Positions 8,495 through 16,692 of a stretch of 64,000 nucleotides of DNA are shown here, in pieces. The position numbers were made by a program, and so were the translations under genes. The DNA is from Streptomyces durmitorensis (GTDB lineage Bacteria; Actinomycetota; Actinomycetes; Streptomycetales; Streptomycetaceae). The stretch is from contig NZ_CP097289.1 of assembly GCF_023498005.1 (NCBI RefSeq), forward strand, positions 8,990,001-9,054,000, read 5' to 3'. Within the stretch, counting starts at the first letter, position 1. The number at the start of each line of letters is the position of its first letter. Under the pieces are notes generated by a model that did no database searches, had not been told where the DNA came from, and saw nothing but the letters and a program-made list of their open reading frames with translations.

Positions 8495-9708
8495 CAGAAG
8501 CCGTCCTTGCCACACGATCGGGCCATCTGTGCGTTGACCCGTTCCTGGCTCGCGACGATCGACTCTCGGATGGCGATGGGCAGGCCCGGCCTCGCGAGCG
8601 CCTCGTCGTAGTACTGCCGAGCCTCAACCAGCGACTCCCAACTTGAGCTCGTGGCGCAGAGATCACCCATCAGGTGCCAGACCCGCGCCGGCGCGTCCGC
8701 CGCGTCCCGGTCGTCGATCCCTTTACCGCGCACAACGAGGGAATGTTCCGCCGCGCTTAGCCCGATGATGCGCAGCAGATCACCGTCCCCGGTCGCGGCA
8801 AGGACAAGCGGCTGTTTGATCGCGAGGAGGCTGTAGGCCGCGCGCGCGACGTTGAGAGTAATCCGCGCCTCCGCTAGCTTCCCCCGGACCATCGCCGCCG
8901 CATCCAAGTAGAGCCGCAGCGCGGTCCATCCGGCAGTGACGTCTGTCGTCGACTTGTAGCTTTCCCGAAGTGCCGTCGCTTCGAAGTTCATCAGGGCCAC
9001 GCGGTCCTGATCAGTTCCCGCCACCGCGCGCAAACGGGAGGCAAACAGCGCTATGGCGACCAGGTGACGCTCGGCTCCAGGCAGGTCAAGGACCAATTCC
9101 ATCTCCGCCGCAAGCCGACCCAAATCCGCCGCAGAGTCGGCATTCCACCGGTGGATGGCCTTGGAAACCCCACCGCTGGAGGGGGTGCTGAAGAACAGAT
9201 CCGGGATGCGCCGACCGGGCTTGGCCGACCAGAACATGCTCTTACGGGAGAGACATCGCGGGCAACGCCCGGGCCGGTCCCACGGATTGATGAAGTTCGT
9301 GTACTCCGCGCTGCAGTCCCGGCACAGAAACCCCGCCCTCGGCCGCAGCCGAATTGGGTCGAGAGCAGCGGATGGAGCACACGGGCAGGCGAACCCTCCG
9401 GGTGGGTCACTCCATAGGCTGGGGTTGACCCGCCAATGCCGCGTGCAAGCCGGACAGGAGTAGTAGAGCTGAGCGTCCGGCGCGAGGTTGGTGAGCACCT
9501 CAGGTTGGTAGTAGGAGTCCGGAAGGCGGGTGGAGTACCACTCAGGTGCGGCTTCGGCGACCACCGGAAGCTGCCCCACACTGAATGCCGCCTCACCCCA
9601 ACGCTTACGGCCGCCCATCAGCGCCGCACCAGGTGGGTCAGCCGAGAGAGCCCGGCTGCAAGGAGGAATAAGGTGCACATCGCCCTGTCCTGCCAATGGT
9701 CGCATCAC
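8494..9708 (-). CDS. zinc-ribbon and helical-repeat protein upstream of CHAT protease
   Basis: First gene of the CHAT operon, 404 residues, family unrecognised. Eight cysteines form two ribbon-like sets: C85/C88 with C108/C110, and C129/C132 with C149/C152 (CPAC, CPC, CRDC, CPRC). From about residue 185 to the end the sequence is helical with TPR-like spacing (for example LVEARQYYDEALARPGLPIA). A ribbon plus helical repeats suits recognition of nucleic acid or of a partner protein, so it may be the sensor or the substrate of the CHAT protease; this is inference. GTG at 9708 follows a TATAAC -10 box by 7 nt, indicating a leaderless message; an internal ATG at 9618 would also keep all cysteines. 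Confidence 0.7.
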   Translation of the reverse strand: MMRPLAGQGDVHLIPPCSRALSADPPGAALMGGRKRWGEAAFSVGQLPVVAEAAPEWYSTRLPDSYYQPEVLTNLAPDAQLYYSCPACTRHWRVNPSLWSDPPGGFACPCAPSAALDPIRLRPRAGFLCRDCSAEYTNFINPWDRPGRCPRCLSRKSMFWSAKPGRRIPDLFFSTPSSGGVSKAIHRWNADSAADLGRLAAEMELVLDLPGAERHLVAIALFASRLRAVAGTDQDRVALMNFEATALRESYKSTTDVTAGWTALRLYLDAAAMVRGKLAEARITLNVARAAYSLLAIKQPLVLAATGDGDLLRIIGLSAAEHSLVVRGKGIDDRDAADAPARVWHLMGDLCATSSSWESLVEARQYYDEALARPGLPIAIRESIVASQERVNAQMARSCGKDGF

Positions 9709-9715
9709 TACTTGT

Positions 9716-9721
9716 GTTATA
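9716..9721 (-). promoter_or_regulatory. -10 box of the CHAT operon (leaderless)
   Basis: TATAAC on the minus strand lies 7 nt before the GTG at 9708 (the adjacent ATG is at 9705). This spacing places transcription start at or next to the start codon, as in leaderless Streptomyces genes. No good -35 was found, so activator dependence is possible. Confidence 0.4.
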
Positions 9722-9966
9722 GCGCTTACATGCTGTCGAGCACAGGTGAATCCGTGATCTGATGCCGCCGACTACCACCTCACCCAAGCCCTCCGGCGGC
9801 AGGCTTTCGTCGTTGAACATCGCCGTCCCCCTCGCCTAGCCCCGACTCCCCGGGGCGGCGGCTCCCTACTCCTCGCGCACTTCCACTCGGAAGGCTCGAA
9901 GCTGCCGTCCCCACGGCCTGCGCGAACTCACAGGTCACCAGCGTTCGGGGACTGACGGAAGGGGCA

Positions 9967-10200
9967 GGTAAGGCCACAGACTCGGACCCACAGGTCCTGC
10001 CCCGCTCGGTGGTCCATGGCGCGGAACTCACCCTGTCCCTGCCCGTGGCGATGAGTGTCGCCTCCGGTCTCAACGCGCTCGCCCACTGCGTGGACTCGGT
10101 CTGCCGGACGTCGTCGCCGACCCGGCCGCCCTGCCGGGACGCGAGCAGGTGGTGTACGAGGCCTACTGGCGCGCCAAGTCGACTTCCGAGGCCCCTGAGG
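9967..10200 (+). pseudogene. maleylacetate reductase fragment
   Basis: Plus-strand reading gives SDPQVLPRSVVHGAELTLSL and PVAMSVASGLNALAHCVDSV, matching the NAD-binding/iron-ADH-like core of maleylacetate reductases, then a frame change to ADPAALPGREQVVYEAY, which resembles the following helix. Both ends are missing and the frame is broken, so it is not functional. It shows that a chlorocatechol or resorcinol-type pathway gene once lay here, and it adds to the aromatic-catabolism theme of the window. Confidence 0.55.
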
Positions 10201-10213
10201 TGAGTAGATATTT

Positions 10214-10243
10214 TGACATAGGTATGCCTCTATACCTAGAGTG
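10214..10243 (+). promoter_or_regulatory. promoter with built-in operator for the MarR gene
   Basis: TTGACA (10214-10219) and TAGAGT (10238-10243) are spaced by 18 bp, and the spacer contains a perfect inverted repeat, TAGGTAT-6nt-ATACCTA (10220-10239). The -10 ends 6 nt before the ATG at 10250, so the message should be leaderless. Binding of the MarR dimer inside the spacer would block polymerase, giving autoregulation. Confidence 0.6.
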
Positions 10244-10249
10244 CTGGTC

Positions 10250-10723
10250 ATGACCCGGCCCAGCGCGTCCGCCCAGGACATCGACCACGTAGCCACTGTG
10301 CTCGTGTCGTGCCTGCCTGCGCTGGCCCGCTCCATGGAGCGGCAGATCGGTCCGCACACGCAGACCCCCAAGCCGCCCGAGGCGCAGATCGCACTGCTCC
10401 GTCACGTCGAGGCCAACGACGGGGTCACGGTGCGCAAGGCGGCAGAGGCCCTGCTGATGAAGCCGAACAACGTGAGCGCGCTGGTGACCCAGCTGACCCA
10501 GCAGGGTCTGCTGGAGCGTCGGCCGGACTCCGCCGACAAGCGCGTCGCGCACCTGCACCTCACCTCGACCTCGCGGCAGGAGCTCGCCGAGGTCCAGGAC
10601 CTGATGAGCGGCTTGGTCGTCCGGGCGCTGCGGACCATGACCGATGGCGAACTGGATGCCCTCGGCTCGGCGCTGGGCGCGCTGGAAGCGCTGAACGAGC
10701 GCCTTCCCCACGCCACTCACTGA
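10250..10723 (+). CDS. MarR-family regulator
   Basis: This 157-residue winged-helix regulator of the MarR type has an N-terminal dimerisation helix (HVATVLVSCLPALARSME), the recognition helix region VTVRKAAEALLMKPNNVSAL and the beta-wing LLERRPDSADKRVAHLHLT. The D-x-R-x-x wing (DSADKR) is the family signature. The ATG at 10250 is preferred over a GTG at 10241 because the -10 box is 6 nt upstream of it. It precedes a DHA2 drug exporter in the same direction by 217 bp; MarR-exporter pairs usually answer to phenolic or drug ligands, so it probably represses itself and perhaps the exporter. Confidence 0.88.
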   Translation: MTRPSASAQDIDHVATVLVSCLPALARSMERQIGPHTQTPKPPEAQIALLRHVEANDGVTVRKAAEALLMKPNNVSALVTQLTQQGLLERRPDSADKRVAHLHLTSTSRQELAEVQDLMSGLVVRALRTMTDGELDALGSALGALEALNERLPHATH

Positions 10724-10940
10724 CACGCGTACAGGACTGCCCTTCCGGACTCCTCGTGGCCCGCCACGCGCGTACTCGTACGAACCGTACGGGCCTTTCC
10801 GCACGTGTCGACGGGGTGGCATCTCCCTTTCTCGTATCCGGACACCCAGGTCCGGTCCCGGACAACCGCTCCGTCATGCGCGGACGCGCGCTCCCGTCCG
10901 CGTCTCCACGTTCGTTTTCTCACGAAGGACAGACACCTTC

Positions 10941-12533
10941 ATGCCCTCCGACGTCCTGAATCCCTCGGCTCCACCTGCCCGTTCGGGCCAGGTGGACGAG
11001 CCGCGCGGCCGACGCGCCAACCCCTGGCTGACTCTGCTCGCCGTCGCCTTCGGCCTCTTCATGGTCGGCCTCGACGGCTCGGTCGTCGCGATCGCCAACC
11101 CGGAGATCGGCCGAGACCTGAATGCCTCCACAGCCGACCTCCAGTGGGTCACCAACTCCTACTTGCTCGCCCTCGCCGCGGCTCTGATCCTCGGCGGCAA
11201 GCTCGGCGACCGTTTCGGCCGCCGCACCTTCTACCTGGTCGGAGTCGCGGGCTTCACCGTTGCCTCCGTGGCCATCGGCCTGGCCGGATCCATCGAAGGG
11301 GTCATTGCCTTCCGCGCGCTCCAGGGCTTCTTCGGCGCGCTGCTGATGCCCAACACCCTGGGCCTGCTCCGTGCCGTGTTCCCGCCCAAGAAGTTCGGCA
11401 TGGCGGTTGGCGTCTGGGCCATGGTGTCCTCCGTCTCCACCGCGCTCGGCCCCATCGTGGGCGGCCTGCTCATCGAGCACGTCAACTGGGAGTCGGTCTT
11501 CTACATCAACGCACCCATCGGCGTCATCGCGCTCGTCTTCAGCATCGCCGTGCTGCCGCAGAGCAAGAACACCGCTGCCGCCCAGGAGAAGTTCGACGTC
11601 CCCGGCGTCGTACTGCTCGCACTCGGCCTCCTCGCCGTCGTCTTCGGCGTCGTCAAGGGCGAGACGTGGGGCTGGACTTCGGGCGGCACCCTGGGTGCCA
11701 TCGTCGGAGGCGTGGTGATCCTGCTGCTGTTCGGCTGGTACGAGACCCGGGTGGCGCACCCGCTGCTGCCGATGCGCCTCTTCCGCAATCCGGCGCTGAC
11801 CATCGGCACCGTCATCACAGCGCTGAACTTCTTCGTCCTGCTCGGAACGATCTTCTTCGTGATGCTGTACTTGCAGAGCGTGCACGGCTTCTCCCCGGTC
11901 GAGGCCGGCGTGCGCACCCTGCCGTTGAGCCTCGCGTCGGTCGTGGCCTCACCGCTGGGCGCCGCGCTCACCGACAGGTTCGGCCCCCGGCTGACGATGC
12001 CGCTGGGCATGGTGCTCCAGGCGGGCGCCTGCTTCGCGATGCTCGGGTGGGGTGCGGACTCTTCGTACGCCGCGATGTGGCCCCCGTTCATCGCGCTCGG
12101 GCTGGGTGTCGGCATGGTGATGGCGTCGTCCTCCGACGCGATCGTCGGTAACGCACCGGTCAAGGACGGCGGTGTCGCCGGCGGCCTTCAGGCGACCGCG
12201 TTGCAGGTCGGCGGTGCGCTGGGCACCTCCGTCCTGGTGTCTCTGATCAGCAGCCGCGTCGGCTCGACGCTGACCGGCGAGCTGACCTCGTCCGGGGTGC
12301 CGGCCGACGCGGCCCACGGACTGAGCGAGGCGAAGGACGCCGTGGCGATGGGCGTCGCACCGGTCACCGGTGAGATGCCTGCGCAGCTCAAGTCCGCCGT
12401 AGTCGAGGGAAGCCACCAGGCGTTCATGAACGGCGTACACACCGCCGTGCTCGTCTCGGGCGTGCTGTGCGTGCTGGGCGCTCTGCTCGCGGTGGTCGGC
12501 GTACGGCGCAATCCCGAGGCGGCCCGTCACTGA
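10941..12533 (+). CDS. DHA2-family MFS drug exporter (14 spans)
   Basis: This 530-residue proton antiporter of the EmrB/QacA type has about 14 predicted membrane spans. Motif A is seen as GGKLGDRFGRRTFYLVG, motif C-like glycine/proline pattern in helix 5 as VSSVSTALGPIVGGLLIEHVNW, and the start GLFMVGLDGSVVAIANPEI carries the D1 motif of DHA2 proteins. Length and topology agree with the family. A long extracytoplasmic loop before the last span (about residues 440-500) is typical. GAAGGA precedes the ATG at 10941. A strong hairpin closes the gene. Efflux of an antibiotic or toxic aromatic is inferred from the MarR neighbour; the compound is unknown. Confidence 0.9.
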   Translation: MPSDVLNPSAPPARSGQVDEPRGRRANPWLTLLAVAFGLFMVGLDGSVVAIANPEIGRDLNASTADLQWVTNSYLLALAAALILGGKLGDRFGRRTFYLVGVAGFTVASVAIGLAGSIEGVIAFRALQGFFGALLMPNTLGLLRAVFPPKKFGMAVGVWAMVSSVSTALGPIVGGLLIEHVNWESVFYINAPIGVIALVFSIAVLPQSKNTAAAQEKFDVPGVVLLALGLLAVVFGVVKGETWGWTSGGTLGAIVGGVVILLLFGWYETRVAHPLLPMRLFRNPALTIGTVITALNFFVLLGTIFFVMLYLQSVHGFSPVEAGVRTLPLSLASVVASPLGAALTDRFGPRLTMPLGMVLQAGACFAMLGWGADSSYAAMWPPFIALGLGVGMVMASSSDAIVGNAPVKDGGVAGGLQATALQVGGALGTSVLVSLISSRVGSTLTGELTSSGVPADAAHGLSEAKDAVAMGVAPVTGEMPAQLKSAVVEGSHQAFMNGVHTAVLVSGVLCVLGALLAVVGVRRNPEAARH

Positions 12534-12614
12534 GGGCAGGACGGGCCGGCCCCGGCCGAGGTGAGCGCGGTAGCTGTGAGGGACAGGTACTCCTCACGTT
12601 CGGCCGGGCCTTCC

Positions 12615-12654
12615 AGTGGGTCCCGCGACGCGATCGGGCGTTGCGGGACCCACT
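12615..12654 (+). terminator. terminator after the DHA2 exporter
   Basis: A 16-bp stem with one mismatch (AGTGGGTCCCGC paired with GCGGGACCCACT, extended by ACG/CGT) and a short loop, followed by TCTCGT. It is the strongest hairpin downstream of the exporter. Confidence 0.6.
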
Positions 12655-13104
12655 TCTCGTACGTGAGGGGTCAGGCCGGACGATGCGTCAAATTGTCAAC
12701 GGTCGTGCGGAACTCCCCGTGTGTGAGGTCCAGGGAGATGCTTGACGGGTTGGTCTCGGGACTTCCTTCGGCAGAGCGACCTGACGCCCCTCACGATGAC
12801 CGTCCCCCTCGTGATGCGCGGGTTCGGCCTCGGCACGATTGGCGGGCCGCTCGCCGACATGTGGGCCTTGATGTCGTGCCTGCCCAGACGCGTGAACAGC
12901 CAGACCAGCTGAGCCCCTAAGTCGGCGCCGGCCTTGAGATGGAGAGGGAAGGCCGGAGGGCCGCCCACGGTCGCATCCAGGGCGCGCGCAAGACCCTCGT
13001 AAGTACGAGCGACATCAAGCGCACTGATATTGAGCATGCGGAACCAGCCCAAACGGCTCCCAGAGTCAGCTCGAAACGACACCTGTGGACACTGGCTCAG
13101 TCAT
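12655..13104. other. gap with possible exporter scrap
   Basis: No intact gene. Around 12780-12870 the plus strand reads LTPLTMTVPLVMRGFGLG, weakly like a late helix of a DHA2 transporter, suggesting an old duplicated exporter fragment. The minus frame 12696-13082 is open but shows no motif or ribosome site. Confidence 0.3.
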
Positions 13105-13132
13105 GGGGCCGACCGGCGCGCCGGTCGGCCCC
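13105..13132 (-). terminator. 28-bp perfect palindrome downstream of GvpU-like gene
   Basis: GGGGCCGACCGGCG followed directly by CGCCGGTCGGCCCC forms a perfect zero-loop palindrome 32 nt beyond the stop codon at 13165. It most likely ends that transcript. Confidence 0.5.
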
Positions 13133-13164
13133 GCACCGCTGTTCAATGCCGGTGCTCTGGTGGC

Positions 13165-13524
13165 TCAGTGGTCGGAATAGCTGAAGTCGCCCACGGTCCA
13201 GGCGTTGATGTCCTCGATCGCGACGCGGTACATCCCGCCGGTTTCGGGGATCCCCACCGTGCCCTGCAGGATTCGGGCGACGTGGAAGTGTAGATGTGTG
13301 GGCGGCCCGTTCTTCTCGGTGGCGGTATCGAAGATGACGGAGAACTCTCCCAGGTGGGTGGAGTCCGTCAGGACCTCTGAGACACGCTGACGCCACACTG
13401 TTTCGGGAGCCAGTCGACCGGTGATGACAGCGCCATCGGTGACGACGGTCAGGGACATCTGATTGCTCTGCCCGGACTCCACCAGGGCGGCGATGGCCAC
13501 GAGCAGCTCATCATGCTTCGACAT
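13165..13524 (-). CDS. GvpU-like accessory protein
   Basis: A small 119-residue protein. SLTVVTDGAVITGRLAP near the start, the central THLHFHVARI and the end MYRVAIEDINAWTVGDFSY resemble the GvpU accessory proteins of gas-vesicle clusters, which consist of one beta-rich domain that reads as a layer of T-V-x-G-A-x-I-x-G strands. No other gas-vesicle gene is in the window, and stand-alone GvpU-like proteins occur in Streptomyces, so a vesicle role is doubtful. The ATG at 13524 is 7 nt after a TACAAT box, making the message leaderless. The identification rests on pattern memory and could be a different small beta-fold family. Confidence 0.45.
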   Translation of the reverse strand: MSKHDELLVAIAALVESGQSNQMSLTVVTDGAVITGRLAPETVWRQRVSEVLTDSTHLGEFSVIFDTATEKNGPPTHLHFHVARILQGTVGIPETGGMYRVAIEDINAWTVGDFSYSDH

Positions 13525-13527
13525 GAG

Positions 13528-13542
13528 GCGAATTGTATTCGC
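13528..13542 (-). promoter_or_regulatory. -10 box overlapped by a palindrome
   Basis: GCGAAT-TGT-ATTCGC is a perfect inverted repeat that covers the minus-strand -10 box TACAAT (13531-13536), located 7 nt before the ATG of the GvpU-like gene. A repressor bound here would occlude the promoter. Confidence 0.4.
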
Positions 13543-13570
13543 CGGTGCTCCAGCTGATACGGCGGTGGGG

Positions 13571-14051
13571 CTACCCGGCGAGACGCGCGCTCACGGTCTT
13601 GCCGCCGGAGGCTCGGCGGGTGACGGTGGGCCGGCCGAAGCCTCCGGTGTCGCCGTCCAGGTCGGGGGTGCGCGGGCGTGGTGCGTGCGGGCTGCGGTCA
13701 CGTACGGCCATCTCGACGGTGTCCGGGTGTGTGGTCAGGTTCAGGGTGCAGGTGCCGTCGCCGTGGCGCAGCGCGTTGGTGACGAGTTGCGAGACGGCCA
13801 GGTTCACGGTGTCGGCGGCCTTGGCCGCCATTGCCGGTACGAGCCTCCCGAGGGAATCCCGGGCGCTCTCGCGTGCGTCGGCGACGGGTGTCGCGCAGGG
13901 GACGGGTGCGACGTTGACGCTCCGGTGCTTGTGCCCCGGCCTGTGGCCCGTTATTCCGGCGGTGACGGTCTTCGCGTCTGCCCTCGTCGGCGTCGAGGTC
14001 GATTACCTCACTGTCGAACACGCGGAAATCTGTGACGGCGGGAGTAGACAT
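13571..14051 (-). pseudogene. HATPase_c anti-sigma-type kinase relic (copy A)
   Basis: The minus strand encodes the ATP-binding domain of an SpoIIAB/RsbW-like serine kinase: ARESARDSLGRLVPAM, then NLAVSQLVTNALRHGDG (the N box), then VRDRSPHAPRPRTPDLD and GGFG of the G box. The N-terminus MSTPAVTDFRVFDSEVIDL starts at 14051 in another frame, so there is a frameshift near 14000, and the G-box helix that should follow GGFGWPMVN is deleted before GGKTVSARLAG. The last in-frame ATG (13831) gives only 86 residues. Two lesions make it very likely inactive. It is divergent from the MerR-like regulator at 14659. Confidence 0.75.
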
Positions 14052-14099
14052 TGGGTGGTGGTGTGGTTATGGTTTCTCTCGTAGCCAGAAAGACAGCAG

Positions 14100-14390
14100 G
14101 GCCCGGCAGGGATGAACTGCCGGGCAGCAGTACCCGCTGGTGCAGTACCTGTAAGTGCAGTTCGCAGTAATCAGCAGTGAAGGCAAGTGAGCAGCACCTC
14201 GGTGAAGGCGTCGGCTGCGGGCGCGCGCGCCGGGAGGTTCGGCAGTGGGATTCTAAGCCAGAGCAGACGCAGGAGAGGCGACGGGGCTGGCTGCCGAAGA
14301 GTGGCGCTGTCGCAGGCCACCAGTAGTTCGTATCACCAGCAGTACGCAGTAGGGCAGTACCAGCAGTACGCAGTCCCCTTCGGTATGTAG
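14100..14390 (+). repeat. CAG/GCAGTAC-rich leader region
   Basis: This spacer between the kinase relic and the regulator is dense in CAGTAC, CAGCAGTAC and GCAAGTG words; CAGCAGTACGCAGT occurs twice near 14336-14372. The same vocabulary occurs in copy B. A 67-residue frame (14187-14390) crosses it but looks like simple-sequence coding (SSSYHQQYAVGQYQQYAV), so I do not call a gene. It may be a structured 5' leader. Confidence 0.5.
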
Positions 14391-14599
14391 TTGATCAAGA
14401 GGGAAGAACGGAGGAGCTTCGCGCCATCAGGATCGCCCGGGCGGAGTGTTGAGTCCGGGTACCGCAGGACATCGATAGTGAGGTGGTCTCCGGTCAAGCA
14501 ACCGCGATCCCCGCAACCCCGACAACTTCCAGGTCGGGCCAGCGGAAACAGAAAGCCGGCGCAGCACTAGGGCCGGCAGATGGTGTAGCAGTTTCCTTC

Positions 14600-14632
14600 G
14601 GGGCCCGGGTGCCAGTACGGCACCCGGGCCCC
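14600..14632 (+). promoter_or_regulatory. GC-rich leader hairpin before the regulator (copy A)
   Basis: A perfect 14-bp stem, GGGGCCCGGGTGCC with its complement, and a 5-nt loop (AGTAC) ends 26 nt before the ATG at 14659. Its exact stem is preserved in copy B. It lies in the predicted 5' leader and could attenuate or insulate transcription. Confidence 0.55.
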
Positions 14633-14658
14633 TCCACGCGTTCCACAAAGAGGTGCAG

Positions 14659-14994
14659 ATGACAGCAGACGACACGTTCGGCCGTCTCGATGACGACGAC
14701 TACCCCGCCTACACCATGGGCCGGGCCGCCGAGATACTCGGCACCACACAAGGCTTCCTGCGCGCCATCGGCGAAGCCCGCCTCATCACCCCGCTGCGCT
14801 CCGCGGGCGGACACCGCCGCTACTCCCGCTACCAACTACGCATCGCCGCCCGCGCCCGACAACTCGTCGACCAGGGCACCCCCATCGAGGCCGCCTGCCG
14901 CATCGTCATCCTCGAAGACCAACTCGAAGAAGCCCAACGCATCAACGCCGAAGAGCGCAGTGCTGGATCATCCAGTCCGCCGACCGCAGCGTGA
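14659..14994 (+). CDS. MerR/BldC-like helix-turn-helix regulator (copy A)
   Basis: A 111-residue DNA-binding protein with a single winged-helix of the MerR/BldC type: YTMGRAAEILGTTQGFLRAI is the helix-turn-helix, LITPLRSAGGHRRYSRYQL the wing with the GGHRRY signature, followed by a helical tail with VILEDQLEEAQRINAE. The usual long MerR coiled coil and effector domain are absent, as in BldC-type proteins that bind head to tail. ATG 14659 has GAGG upstream; a GTG at 14653 is possible. The last ~12 residues (ERSAGSSSPPTAA) lie beyond the duplicated segment and differ from copy B, so the duplication boundary falls inside the gene. Confidence 0.85.
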   Translation: MTADDTFGRLDDDDYPAYTMGRAAEILGTTQGFLRAIGEARLITPLRSAGGHRRYSRYQLRIAARARQLVDQGTPIEAACRIVILEDQLEEAQRINAEERSAGSSSPPTAA

Positions 14995-15699
14995 TCGTAC
15001 GTGCCCGTCGGCATGGGCGGGCATCGCACGCACAGTCCCGGTGTGCGGCGTGATCGTACGTGTCGTACGTGTCGTGCGTCGGCGTCAAACGTCTGAGCCA
15101 ACTGTCGTGGTTCGGAGTTCCCATGGCCTGCGCTCTCGTGCCCGGCGTCGCCAGGACCTGAGGTGTACAGCGTCAGGGCCGTGCGGCATTGACTGCGCGG
15201 CCCTGTTCTATTGAGGGGTGGGGCCGGTGCGACCTCGGCCGGGGACGTGCGCCTCGTGCCGCACACTCGAGCACCGTAAGCCTTGCGCGGCCTGTTGGAG
15301 GAGAAGGCGTTCAGATGCTTGTCCAGGCGCCGAGGAAGGCTTTCCGTCCTGCCGGATCGTGAGACCTGTGGTCTGCCCGCAGGACGTGCCAGGTGGTGAG
15401 CGCGAGATCGCGGAGCCACAGTTCCCTGATGGCTTGTGCCTTGGGGGCGGGGCATCTCGTCGACGGCCGAGAGGGTCTGTCGGGCCAGCGCGATCCCTCT
15501 CCTGCCAGGGAACGCAGCACGGCGGTCAGCAGCCCCAGGAGGCGGCCGGTGGCCGCATACACGTCGGAGTGGGCGGCTGCGACGACGGCGATGCCGGTTA
15601 TGCGCTCCATATCGAGGTCGTCGGCTTCCCGTTGCGGGAGTCAGACTCAGTTGGTGTTCCCACTGGTCGGTGAGGGGGTCGGTCAGGTGGAGGCTGACC
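14995..15699. other. gap with no recognised gene
   Basis: About 700 bp. CGTACGTG-type words repeat near 14995-15080 (GTGATCGTACGTG twice). The minus frame 15311-15610 (99 residues, helical, with TWHVLRADHRSHDP) is the only plausible protein but has no recognisable family or ribosome site. Confidence 0.4.
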
Positions 15700-15909
15700 T
15701 CAGGAAGCAGCGGCGATCCTTGCGCGCAGGGGAGTGGGGGGATTCCACTCGGGAGCTCTGATCGTTCCCATGAGCAGTCGTACGTGCTCGAGGGCGCCGC
15801 GATCGAGGCGTATGCCGGCGACGCAGCTGGTCTCGCGGTACTTCGTTGACAGTTCTGGATACGTCTTGACCGTGATCAGTATTCGCGCGCGCTCCCACGC
15901 TCCTGCCAT
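15700..15909 (-). pseudogene. truncated relic of a Streptomyces conserved protein next to DUF488
   Basis: The 69-residue frame starts MAGAWERARILITVKTYPEL then STKYRETSCVAGIRLD, which I recall as the start of a much longer conserved actinobacterial protein normally adjacent to an XRE-DUF488 gene. After about residue 38 the sequence no longer resembles that family and stops. A truncated remnant is therefore the likely interpretation; function unknown. Confidence 0.45.
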
Positions 15910-15997
15910 ACCCCACCCCCGGTCCGTTGCGTCTGGACCAGATTGGAAGTGAGGTGGTGGGCACGCGCAAAGGCGCGGCCGTGTAGGGGAGTTGAAG

Positions 15998-16469
15998 TCA
16001 GGCCAAGGGGCTGACGGGTAGTGACGTGCGCTTGCGCAGGGTCTCTAGGACGACGTGTCGGTGGCAGCGCTGTTGGTCTCTCTCGAAGCACAGCACCGCC
16101 ACTCGGGCCTGGCCTGCGTGTTCCGCGAGTTCACCGAGGTCGGCTTGCGCCGCTTCGGAGTGCAGCAGGCTGCGGAAGCGGGCTCGGCCCTCGCTGGTGC
16201 GTCCTTCCCCGAAGGGGGCACGGTTGTCCTTGGCGGGGCAGGCGGACGTCGGCGACCATGCTGATCTGCGCGTCTTGCAGGGAGGCGACGTAGGAATCGA
16301 TGTCCCGCCCCTCATACCCGGCGGACCACAGACCGGCCTCTCGCCGCTGTGCCTGCCGGAATAGCTCATCGAGCGAGACACCGAGGACTTCGGCCAATGC
16401 TCCAACAGTGAAGAAACCTGGCTGAATTGCTCCCCCACCCTCAAGGCGCGCCAATTCGGCCGAGGGCAC
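15998..16469 (-). pseudogene. XRE-DUF488 fusion gene, frameshifted and deleted
   Basis: The first frame (16469 to about 16230) gives the end of an XRE helix-turn-helix (AELARLEGGG, VGALAEVLGVSLDELF) and the DUF488 start SAGYEGRDIDSYVASL plus MVADVRL. The DUF488 core is then missing; a second frame resumes at DNRAPFGEG and ends with VAVLCFERDQQRCHRHVV, the conserved C-H-R-x-x-V end of DUF488. At least one frameshift and an internal deletion separate them. It pairs with the neighbouring truncated gene as an abandoned operon. Confidence 0.6.
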
Positions 16470-16692
16470 GCAGGCCCGGGCCGAGCCGTCTCATGGCCAA
16501 TGCGGGCGTCGCCAACGCCACCCGCGATGGATGCCCCCGAGGTCAGATGCCGCGTCGTCGCACGGGTGATTCAGTCCTTCCCAGACCCCGCCCGAGGTCC
16601 GCTGCCCGCGCCGCCGGATGACTCGCCTCACCGACCGTCGGGACGAACTGCTGGTGAAGACGTTGCGGACCGGACCTGGGTCCGAGGATCTG

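Larger units (their letters stand above)
13571..14952 (+). repeat. copy A of a ~1.4-kb inverted duplication
   Basis: This segment (ATP-binding-kinase relic, CAG-rich spacer, GC hairpin and MerR-like regulator) recurs in reverse orientation at 35470-36998. The regulator proteins are identical over their first ~99 residues and the leader hairpins differ only in the loop. Homology stops inside the codons for the shared ending QRINAE at 14952. Copy A lacks some spacer sequence and a short part of the kinase domain that copy B has. Confidence 0.9.

Noticed and set aside
12696..13082. 128-codon minus frame in the gap after the exporter
   Set aside because: No motif, no start signal and overlapping relic-like plus-strand sequence.
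14187..14390. 67-codon frame in the CAG-rich spacer
   Set aside because: Encodes low-complexity Ser/Gln/Tyr sequence from DNA repeats; copy B gives a different, shifted product, so coding is not conserved.
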